Shown here: one piece after another, positions 29,479-37,900 of the stretch | How the letters are laid out: each line of letters begins with the position of its first letter | Numbering within the stretch: the first letter of the stretch is position 1 | NCBI GenBank assembly: GCA_031291335.1 | Contig: JARLJF010000062.1 | Location: forward strand, 1 to 40,364 | From: Pandoraea sp. | Lineage (GTDB): Bacteria; Pseudomonadota; Gammaproteobacteria; Burkholderiales; Burkholderiaceae | DNA length: 40,364 bases | Direction: 5' to 3' | The notes under the pieces: generated by a model | The model's database searches: none | What the model saw: the letters and a program-made list of their open reading frames with translations, nothing else | Told to the model about the DNA's origin: nothing | Translations under genes and position numbers: made by a program

Positions 29479-29844
29479 CGCTGAAATTCAAAAATAAAAA
29501 AATCAACGATGTACGTGATTCTACGTAGTTCGACATAAATCAACGATGTCAAATATTGACTTGATGCATGGGGTTGTTCCGAAAAAAGCATCGGAGTAAA
29601 TAAAAACAAATAAACATGTCGAAACCCTAAAGAAATCTATATCTCGATCCGTAATGCTCTGTCTGGGCTGGTTATCGCCAGTTAGGAATCCGAGGGGAAC
29701 GGCGTCTTGCGCAAAGCTGGCACATCACGATAGCCGGCGCATGAGATGCCGTTTCGGGGAACGCAGACGATGTGACTGTGAGTCGCATTCGACGCGGCCT
29801 TCGGATGTTGGGAGCAGTATCACAATCAAAAGAACGAAGATCAG
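29479..29844. other. AT-rich region upstream of the two-partner secretion locus
   Basis: About 170 bp (29479-29650) are clearly richer in A+T than the rest of the window, with A-tracts and no gene. A 13-bp direct repeat is described separately. TTGACT (29556-29561) is a possible -35, without a good -10 at the right distance. The later part (29650-29844) has normal GC and no credible gene. The promoter of tpsA1 should lie here but cannot be fixed. Confidence 0.5.
29500..29549 (+). repeat. 13-bp direct repeat upstream of tpsA1
   Basis: AAATCAACGATGT occurs at 29500-29512 and again at 29537-29549, a 37-bp period. An 8-bp palindrome, CTACGTAG (29521-29528), lies between them. This could be a paired operator or leftover insertion sequence. 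Confidence 0.55.
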
Positions 29845-31983
29845 ATGCCTTGGCAATCAACGCGCGAAGTCTCGCCGTTGGCCGGCGAGATTGGCGGGCA
29901 CAGCAAACGCAGTTCGGGGTTTCAGCGGTTTAAACGAGTATCGAGGTACGGCCTGGCGACAATGCTCGCTGCGGCCGCGCATTGTCATGCCGCCGGCATT
30001 GTCCCGGACGGCGGCACCACAACCTCCGTCACCGTTGGCGCGGACGGCCGTCAGAACGTCAACATCGCAGCCCCCGTCTACGGCGTCTCACACAACACGT
30101 ACACCAGCTTCAACGTAGACCGCGCCGGTGCGACCCTTAACAACACCGGGGTGAACGCACGGACCATCGTCAACGAAGTGACGGGAACCGCGGCCAGCCT
30201 GATTCAGGGACAGATTGCCGTGGCCGGGCCGCGCGCGAACGTCATCCTCGCGAATCCGAACGGCATCACCGTCAACGGAGGATCGTTCGTCAACACCGGC
30301 CACGTCGCCCTCAGCACCGGACAAGTGTCGTTCAGCGACGTCCTCGTCGCCCCCGGCCTGTACCAGCGCAACGTGGTACTCAACACCGGCCAGGGCACCA
30401 TCGAAGTGACAGGCGGTGGGCTTGCCGGGACGCTGATCGGTCTGGAACTCATCGCCAAGACGGTCAGGATCAGCGCCCCCATCACAAACGACTTCTCGTC
30501 GCCCACGGCGTACGTGCGCGTCATCGCCGGTAGCAGAAAGGTCTCTCTCAACACGAGCTTCTCCCCGGACGACAACAACAACGACTGGGTGACGTTCGCC
30601 AACAGCCAGCAGTCGAACCCCAACGCCATCGCGCTCGACATCGAACCGACTGGCAGTATCACGTCCGGCCGGATTCAATTGTTGACGACTGATCTCGGCG
30701 CGGGCGTGCGTCACGCGGGTGCGATGATGGCCAATGCGGGCGACTTTTCACTGACTTCCGCAGGCGATGTGCTCCTCGCCCCGTCGAGCAAGATCAATGT
30801 CGCGAACAATCTGTCATGGCAAGCGAGCGGACAAACCGCGATGCGCGGTGCGTCGATCCTCACCGGCGGCTCGATCAACCTGTCCAGCGGCAGCGTAGTT
30901 GTGGAGAACGCGGGCGCAATCCAATCGACGCTCGTATCCTCGCGCAGCGGCATCGTCCTCAACGCCCAGGGCGACATCACGAACGTCAGCAGCCTGATTC
31001 AGGGCGTCACGCGCGACCGCACATTGACGTCGTCCGAAGGCGCAATCACGTTCAACGCTGGCGGGACGATCACCAACACCTCGGACCCCGCCAATCCGGG
31101 CGGAGCATTCGGCGTCGTCTTCGGTGTGAACGACGACGTCGTCATGCACGCCGCACGCGACATCGTCAATCTGAACGCGCGCATCGAATCGAACCAGTCG
31201 GTCACGATGGCGGCGCAAGGCGATCTCAGCAACGTCATCTCCCACACCGAAGGCGCGAACGGCGGCGTCGCGACCGCCTACGCCAATAGTGGCCGACGCT
31301 GGCTGCTCTTCTCCACCCGCGACGAAGGCTTCTCCGTCGACTACGGCTCGCTTCCAGCGCCGAGTCAGCTTGCCTACATCATTGCGGACGCTGGCAACGT
31401 CACCCTCTCGGGCCGTAACGTCTACAACACGGGCGGCACCGTGTTGACCAACGGCGGCGATATCCGCGTGACGGCGACAAACACGCTCGTCAATCAGGCA
31501 ATCATGACCGGGCAGGCGTCGTACCAGCGTTCGTGCTTCATCTTCTGCCGGGCGGAGGCGTCGAGCACGACGGCGTCCTTCGGCGGCCAGATGCAGGCAT
31601 CGGGCAACATTTCGCTCGCCGCGGGACAAAGCGCGACGAACATCGGCGGCAACGTCATCGCCTGGAGCGGTAATCTCACGGTCGACGCGCCACTCGTCAC
31701 CGCACAGGGACTGCTCGGGTACACCGCTTACAACGGCACGCGTGGCCTGAAGGCGTGGTTCGGCAATCGCTGGGCGGCGATCTACGCGCAGAACGACGGC
31801 GGCCTGTTCTCGGCGGCTTCGGGTGAGGTTGTCCTGACCGGGCGCGGCATGATCAAGGGCGGCGTTATCACCGGGGCGAAAGGCGTGCGCGCCGCGCAGG
31901 GCATCGAGACGGCCTTCGTGCCGTATCGCGACCCGGTCAGGATCGGCACGCATCTCGGCCTGACGACGTGGTTCGGTCTATGA
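29845..31983 (+). CDS. short TpsA exoprotein with filamentous-haemagglutinin N-terminal (TPS) domain
   Basis: A 712-residue two-partner-secretion passenger. A basic N-terminal stretch (about 21-34) precedes a hydrophobic signal core (GLATMLAAAAHCHAA, about 36-50). The TPS domain follows (about 51-290): NTYTSFNVDRAGATLNN, an NTGVNARTIVNEV segment and NPNG at 137-140, the motif recognised by TpsB. The remainder is beta-helix-like sequence with repeated AGDVxL-type turns (TSAGDVLLAPSS, NAQGDITNVSS, MAAQGDLSNV, ADAGNVTLSGRN). It has no long haemagglutinin repeats and no recognised C-terminal toxin or anchor, so it is far shorter than classical FhaB. Two Cys residues (RSCFIFC, near 566-571) could form a disulfide. 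The stop overlaps the tpsB start as ATGA. It may be a complete small adhesin or a shortened relic of a larger one. Confidence 0.88.
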   Translation: MPWQSTREVSPLAGEIGGHSKRSSGFQRFKRVSRYGLATMLAAAAHCHAAGIVPDGGTTTSVTVGADGRQNVNIAAPVYGVSHNTYTSFNVDRAGATLNNTGVNARTIVNEVTGTAASLIQGQIAVAGPRANVILANPNGITVNGGSFVNTGHVALSTGQVSFSDVLVAPGLYQRNVVLNTGQGTIEVTGGGLAGTLIGLELIAKTVRISAPITNDFSSPTAYVRVIAGSRKVSLNTSFSPDDNNNDWVTFANSQQSNPNAIALDIEPTGSITSGRIQLLTTDLGAGVRHAGAMMANAGDFSLTSAGDVLLAPSSKINVANNLSWQASGQTAMRGASILTGGSINLSSGSVVVENAGAIQSTLVSSRSGIVLNAQGDITNVSSLIQGVTRDRTLTSSEGAITFNAGGTITNTSDPANPGGAFGVVFGVNDDVVMHAARDIVNLNARIESNQSVTMAAQGDLSNVISHTEGANGGVATAYANSGRRWLLFSTRDEGFSVDYGSLPAPSQLAYIIADAGNVTLSGRNVYNTGGTVLTNGGDIRVTATNTLVNQAIMTGQASYQRSCFIFCRAEASSTTASFGGQMQASGNISLAAGQSATNIGGNVIAWSGNLTVDAPLVTAQGLLGYTAYNGTRGLKAWFGNRWAAIYAQNDGGLFSAASGEVVLTGRGMIKGGVITGAKGVRAAQGIETAFVPYRDPVRIGTHLGLTTWFGL

Positions 31984-33797
31984 CGATGCACCGCCCTTAT
32001 CTCCCAAGCGTCGTCGCTACGTCCTTGATGGTCGTCTCCGGCGCAATGCACAACGCGCTCGCGCAAACGCCTCCCGGGCTGCCGCCGATACCGTCGACCC
32101 CCGCGGGTATCACGCCGCAACAGGACCCCGCACAGCGCTTGCTCGACGAACAACGCAGCCGCGAGTTGCAGCGCGAACTCGACCGTCAGCCCGCGCAGAT
32201 TGAGGTCGCGCCATCGGCGTCGACGCAGGTGCCAGACCTCCCGGCAGACGCCGACATCGACACGCTGCCGGACCCGGAACCGACGTTTCGCATCGACCGG
32301 ATCGTCTTCAAAGGCGACACAGTCCTCAGTGCCTCGGAACTCGACCGGATCACCGCACCGTTCCTGCACAAATCGCTCGGGCGGCGACGCATCGACTTAC
32401 TGATGCGTCGCCTGACGGAAGCCTTCGTTGCACGCGGTCTCATCACTACGCGCGCCTACCTCGCCACGCCGCAGAACCTGTCGTCCGGCACGCTGGCGAT
32501 CACGGTCGTCGCAGGCCGCATCAGCGGTTTCACGTTGAACGGTGGTGCGCTGCGTCCCTCGGCCACGGGCGACGGCAAACAAGGCGACGGCGGCGGCCTG
32601 CTGACGGACGCCGGTACGGCATGGGCCTTTCCCGCATCGGTCGGCGATGTCCTCGAACTCCCCGCGCTCGAACAAGGCGTCGACCAGATCAACCGTCTAC
32701 GTCGCAATCAGGCGCAGATCCAGATTCTCCCCGGGCAGGCGGCGGGTGAGTCGATTGTGGCGATCCAGAACCCGTTCGGCAGCCGTCTGAATTACAACGT
32801 CGGCTTCGACAATTACGGCAGTACGGCGACCGGCAAATGGCGCACACGCGCGTCGGTGGAGGCGGGGAACGTCATCGGCTTGCAGGAATCGCTGAGCGTG
32901 TCCTACGTGGGCACGCGTGATAGCAACGCGCTTGTCGTGTCGGCGGCCGTCCCCTACGGTTTTCAAACGTTCAGCTACACCGCAGCTCTTTCCGAATACC
33001 AGCAGATCATCGGCGGCACGGCGTTGCTCTATGGCCGCACGCTCAGCCAGATTTTCGGCTGGAACAATGTTCTCAGACGCTCGTCCTCGGGGCGAATAAG
33101 TCTCGACGTCACCCTCACGAAGCTCTCCACCGAGCGCGACGTCAACGACATTCCGCTGTCACCGCAAGACCTGACGATCCTGCGCGTGGGTGTCTCCGGC
33201 CTCTGGCGCTTCACGCGCAACGGTCAGCCCGGCGCGTTGACGGCGTCGCTCGGCGTGTCGCAGGGCTTGCCGTGGCTCGACGCCTCGCGCGATTTCGACG
33301 GCATTCAGAAGCAGGACGCCCACGCCCAGTTCACCAAACTCGACGCCAGCACGACCGTCCAGATGCCGCTTGCACAGATCGGCCCGACGGTCTGGACGTG
33401 GCGCACCACGCTCACCGGCCAGTACAGCGCCGTGGCCCTGTTCGGCAATGCGCAGATATTCCTCGGCGGCACGGACTCCGTGCGCGGCTTCATGCAAGGT
33501 GGTATTGCGGGCGACAGCGGCTTCTACGTCCGCAATGAGGCCGTGTGGGCCAACGCCCCTGTCTGGCAAGGCCTGCGCTGGGAGCCGTACGTGTTCCTTG
33601 ATGGCGGCAAAGCGCATCTGTTGGCCGAAGCCGGGTGGCCGACGCTGATCGGTGCCGGAGCCGGGGTTCGCGCGCAATGGCAGTTCCGTGGACAGACATT
33701 CTCCGGCGAACTGATGGCGGGCCGTGCGCTCGTGCAGCCGTCGTCTATGGGGCCGAAAGGCAGTGTCGTTCTCGTCACGCTCAACTGGGCGGGATGA
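31980..33797 (+). CDS. TpsB/FhaC-type outer-membrane two-partner secretion transporter
   Basis: This is an outer-membrane beta-barrel that exports TpsA proteins. From ATG 31980 it has 605 residues. A signal peptide ends near AQ|TPPGLPP (about 29). A Pro/Gln-rich linker with a likely N-terminal plug helix (DEQRSRELQRELDRQ) follows, then two POTRA domains (about 95-250; FRIDRIVFKGDTVLSASELDRI, GLITTRAYLATPQNLSSGTLAITVVAGRI) and a 16-strand barrel. The lid-loop motif VRGF occurs in GGTDSVRGFMQGG. The protein ends VVLVTLNWAG, close to a barrel C-terminus. Translational coupling (ATGA) to the short TpsA makes that protein an obvious substrate; the larger TpsA downstream is a second candidate. A GTG at 31968 is a less likely start. 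Confidence 0.93.
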   Translation: MTMHRPYLPSVVATSLMVVSGAMHNALAQTPPGLPPIPSTPAGITPQQDPAQRLLDEQRSRELQRELDRQPAQIEVAPSASTQVPDLPADADIDTLPDPEPTFRIDRIVFKGDTVLSASELDRITAPFLHKSLGRRRIDLLMRRLTEAFVARGLITTRAYLATPQNLSSGTLAITVVAGRISGFTLNGGALRPSATGDGKQGDGGGLLTDAGTAWAFPASVGDVLELPALEQGVDQINRLRRNQAQIQILPGQAAGESIVAIQNPFGSRLNYNVGFDNYGSTATGKWRTRASVEAGNVIGLQESLSVSYVGTRDSNALVVSAAVPYGFQTFSYTAALSEYQQIIGGTALLYGRTLSQIFGWNNVLRRSSSGRISLDVTLTKLSTERDVNDIPLSPQDLTILRVGVSGLWRFTRNGQPGALTASLGVSQGLPWLDASRDFDGIQKQDAHAQFTKLDASTTVQMPLAQIGPTVWTWRTTLTGQYSAVALFGNAQIFLGGTDSVRGFMQGGIAGDSGFYVRNEAVWANAPVWQGLRWEPYVFLDGGKAHLLAEAGWPTLIGAGAGVRAQWQFRGQTFSGELMAGRALVQPSSMGPKGSVVLVTLNWAG

Positions 33798-33872
33798 ATT
33801 CCGAAGATGCGGGCCTACGAGCATTCAGGCGACTGGCTCGCAGCGTCCGTCAACGTTGTGGGAGAGGTATCG

Positions 33873-34781
33873 ATGAAAGCGAAGTTCAGCCGTATGTGGA
33901 TGGCTGCGGGCGTATGCGCAGCATTGGGCATGGTGACGTTGCCGGCGATGGCGGCGAAGTCTGCGGCCGCGTTGTCCGCTGCGAAGGCGGACGCCAAGGG
34001 TGACAGCAAGGCCAGCGCGGAGAAGCCGTTGCCGTCCGACGCGATCGCCAGCGTCAATGGCGTAGCGATTCCGAAGGTGTCCGTCGACGCAATGGTCAAG
34101 GCGAGCGGCCAGCCCGACAGTCCGCAACTGCGTGAATTGTTCAAAGGGCAGTTAATCGCCAATGAACTGCTCAAGCAGGCAGCGCAGAAGCAGCACTATG
34201 AGGCGCGCCCCGAAGTGCAGGCCGCCGTCGAAGCGGCGAAGACGATGATCGTCACGCGCGCGTTCATGACGGAGCACCTCAACGCTGCGCCGGTCAGCGA
34301 CGCAGATGTCAAGGCGAAATACGACGCCGTCGTCGCCACGCTGGGCGAGAACGAGTACCACGCGAGCGTCATTGCCGTGCGTGACGCCGTCACCGCGCAA
34401 ACCGTGCTCGATCAACTGAAGAAGGGCGGCGATTTCGCAGCGTTGGCGCGTCAGTACAGCCAGGGGCCGAACGCTGCCCAAGGCGGTCAGTTGAACTGGG
34501 TGTCGTTCAAGACACCGATCACGGCAGGCAACACGCAGAACTGGCCGCAGCCGATTGCCGAAGCGCTGGTGAAGCTGCCCAAGGGCGGCGTGTCGAGCGA
34601 GCCGTTGCAGATCGGCGATCAACTGTGGATCTTGCGCGTCGACGACAAGCGCGCCACGCAGATTCCGAAGTTCGAGGAAAGCGCGTCTTTGCTGCGCAAG
34701 CAACTCGAACAGGTGGCGATGGAAAAGGCCACGGCGCAAATGATCGGCGATCTCGTCAAGAGCGCACGCATTCAGCAGTAA
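33873..34781 (+). CDS. periplasmic parvulin-type peptidyl-prolyl isomerase
   Basis: A 302-residue protein with a signal peptide (about 1-27, MKAKFSRMWMAAGVCAALGMVTLPAMA). An Ala/Lys-rich linker and a helical SurA/PpiC-like N-domain (SVNGVAIPKVSVDAMVKASGQ..., LRELFKGQLIANELLKQAAQ) precede a PpiC-type isomerase domain (about 160-265; VLDQLKKGGDFAALARQYSQGPNAAQGGQLNWV, ALVKLPKGGVSSEPLQIGDQLWILRV). ATG 33873 was chosen for its GGAGAGG ribosome-binding site and signal peptide; the frame is open further upstream to 33807. Placement between tpsB and the large tpsA suggests a dedicated chaperone keeping exoproteins unfolded in the periplasm. The parvulin Par27 has this proposed role for FhaB in Bordetella. 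Confidence 0.92.
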   Translation: MKAKFSRMWMAAGVCAALGMVTLPAMAAKSAAALSAAKADAKGDSKASAEKPLPSDAIASVNGVAIPKVSVDAMVKASGQPDSPQLRELFKGQLIANELLKQAAQKQHYEARPEVQAAVEAAKTMIVTRAFMTEHLNAAPVSDADVKAKYDAVVATLGENEYHASVIAVRDAVTAQTVLDQLKKGGDFAALARQYSQGPNAAQGGQLNWVSFKTPITAGNTQNWPQPIAEALVKLPKGGVSSEPLQIGDQLWILRVDDKRATQIPKFEESASLLRKQLEQVAMEKATAQMIGDLVKSARIQQ

Positions 34782-34793
34782 TCCGGAAGTCAT

Positions 34794-34839
34794 CGAACGA
34801 TGCCGGGCGCGGGCGAGCCGCCCCGCCGGGCGTCGTTCG
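34794..34839 (+). other. long imperfect hairpin between the PPIase gene and the large tpsA
   Basis: CGAACGATGCCGGGCG (34794-34809) pairs with CGCCGGGCGTCGTTCG (34824-34839) over 16 positions with one G-U pair and one mismatch, around a 14-nt loop. There is no T-tract, so it is not a normal intrinsic terminator. It starts 13 bp after the PPIase stop and could stabilise or partly stop upstream mRNA. Confidence 0.55.
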
Positions 34840-34974
34840 ACCTTGTCGCGTTTCGACGAGTCGCAGTTAGCGGCACGCAGTCGTCAGTAGTTGGCAGTCA
34901 GCAGGTCATCGAGCCGCCGCACGTTGTGTGGCGGCCTCGCGGTACGCACGTACAAAAAACGAACAGGTCACGTC

Positions 34975-37900
34975 ATGAACGCATCTTCGCGAGGATTCAC
35001 CGAAGCTGGGGAAAACGCACGTCAGTCGATGGACATCGACGACGAGGCGACAGATTTCCACTTCCCGGAGAAGCCTGCGATTCGTCTATGGCAGCGTGCC
35101 ATTGCGGCCTGCGTTGCGCTGACGTTGCTCGTCAGCCCGATCTCCTTGACGTTCGAACTGAGCCAGTCGGCCGCACGTGAACTGGCGGCTAACACCACCG
35201 GGAAGGCGGGCTTCGACGAGACCGCTCTAACGGTGCTGCGCTCGCTCGCGTCGCTGCGTGTTCACGTCGGTATGCACACGGCGTCCGCCGCGCCGATCAC
35301 CGATCCGACCGCGCCGGTCGTCTTCGCACCGAAGATCACCACGAGCGGCAACGGCATCCCCGTCGTCAACATCACGGCGCCGAACGCCGCAGGTATCTCA
35401 CTCAATCAGTACCAGAGCTTCAACGTCGATGCGGCTGGCCTGATCCTCAACAACAGCCTGCTTAACGGCACGTCGCTCAATGGCGGAGCGATTGCTGCCA
35501 ACCCGAATTTGTCGGGCCGCACCGCGAGCACCATCGTCAATCAGGTGACGTCGTCCGGCGGCGCTTACGCATCGGCACTCAACGGTCCGCTCGAAGTGTT
35601 CGGCGCGCCCGCCACGGTGATCATTGCGAACCCGAACGGCATCTCCGTGCGTGGCGCGGGCTTCACCAACACCATTGGCGTCACGCTGACGACCGGCACG
35701 CCGCAGTTCCTCTCGGGCCCGGGCGGCACGCCCACCGATTTCGCGAACGCCAACGCGCTCGGCTACAACGTCAACAGCGGCCATATCCAACTGGAAGGGA
35801 ATGCCGGGATGAACGGTCCCGGCAGCGGCATCGAAGGCACTGTTGGCGCGATCGATCTTATCGGTCAGACGGTCGGCATCAACGCGCCGTTGTACGCGGG
35901 CACGCGCATCAACGTCATCACCGGCAATCAGCAGGTGATGACGGGAGCCGTAGACGGTACGGGCACGCGCTACATCACGTCGGCCAACGGCGCGGCCAAT
36001 ACGGCGCAAGCCATCCAGAGCGCGACGGGCAACGCGCAGGCATTCGCCATCGACGCGACGCGCTTCGGCGCAATGACCGCCGGACAGATTCAGGTCATCG
36101 GCACGACGGCCGGTCTCGGTGTGCGCATGGCGGGCGATCTCGCATCGACGACGGGCGACCTCACGCTCTCGTCGGGCGGCGATCTGACCGTGGCCAACCA
36201 TGCAGCGCAGCAACAGGTGCAGATGACGAGCGCGGGCAACGTCGCGCTCAGCGGCACTGGACTCGGCGAGACCGGCTATCGACTGACGGCGACCGGCGAT
36301 GTGACGTCGGCCGGTTCGCTGCAATCCGGTAAGGCGATGGACGTGCAGGCGGGCGGCAATCTCACGCTCGCGAACCTTCAGTCGAACGGCGACACCGCGT
36401 TGAGTGCAACGAAGGCACTGGCGCTGAAGGAGGCGCAAATCGGCGGCAATCTGTCGCTCGCGACGCAGGACGGTGCGCTGGGCGACATCCGTCTGACGGG
36501 GCCGGTGACGGTGGGCGGCACCCTCGTCGCAAACGCCGCGCGCAGTCTTGTCGTCACCGACAGCACGGGCGCGAACGGCAATGTGTCCGTCATCACCGGC
36601 GGCGATTTCCAGATCGCACAGGGCGCACGTCTGACGGGCCACAGCGCGGTATCGACGCAATCGGGTGGCGACACGCGCATCGACGGCACGCTGGCGTCCG
36701 GCGCACAACTCGACATGACGTCGAATCGCCGTCTCGACGTGCAGGGCGATGTGGCGTCGAGCGGCACCGCACGCCTGAGCGCGGGCGAGACGCTGAATGT
36801 CGACGGCACGTTGCTCGGGCAAGCCGATGCGTCGCTGCGCGCAGGCAGCGACATCACGGGCAAAGGCAAGCTCGCTTTCGGCACCGATGCCACATTGCGC
36901 GCCGGGCGCGATATCTCGCTGACCGGGGCGCTGCTCGCTGGCGCACTGGACGTCGAAGCGGCGAACGCCATCTCCCTGGCCGATGTGCAAAGCACGGGTG
37001 TCGCCGCATTGCGCGCGTTGGGCAATGCGGGCGGCGGCGACATCGCCCTGCAAGGCAAAGTCTCGTTCTACGGTGCGGCGGCGCTCACGGCAGCGCGCGA
37101 CATTCTCGTGAATGGCACGACGGCCGGTGCGGATGCCGTGACGCTGAACGCCTCGCGCGACCTCAACGTCGCAGGCTCGCTTCAGACGGCGGGCACCGCG
37201 AATGCGCTGACGATCACTGCGGGCAATGCCGTCACCGTCCCCGGAACGATTCAAGCGAGCGCGGACCTCAAAGCGACGGCCGGTACAACGCTCGACGTAG
37301 CAGGCAGCGCAACTGCAGCGGGCGACGTCGCCCTGCAATCCGGCGGCGACATGCGCGTGACGGGCAACGTGTCCGGCCAACGTACCGGCAAGCTCGACGC
37401 CGGGGGCAATCTCGACATCGGCGGCGGCGCGCATTTCCTCGGCGACACCTGGCTGACGTCCGGTGCGAACGCCACGCTTGGCGGCAAGTTGCAGACGGCG
37501 AACCTCGTCGTCACGAGCCGCAACGCGGTCACGCTGGGCGATGTCCAGACCGGCGGCACGCTCGACGTGCTGGCGCGCGGTCTCGACGGCAGTGGCGACA
37601 TCCGCGTGACCGGGCCGTTGGCGTCCTTCGGTGTGGCGACGATGAATGCCGCACGCGATGTCGTCATCGCCAGCACTGGCAAGATCGAGGCGAACGACAA
37701 GCTCATCGTCACGGCACAGCGCGATGCGCAACTCGACGGTGGTGTGACGGCAGTCGGCGACGTGGCGATTACCGCGACGTCCGGCAATCTGAGCACGACG
37801 GCGAACCTGAGTACGAATAGTCAGCTTGCATTGACCGCCGGGCAATCGGTGACGCTCGGCGCACCGCAGACGAGTGCCATCGGTAACGCCACGGTCACCG

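Noticed and set aside
28980..29844. A duplicated tRNA 3' end (att site) downstream of tRNA-Pro
   Set aside because: No convincing second copy of the tRNA 3' sequence was found by eye in the window. Partial matches such as TCGAATCC near 29228 are too short.
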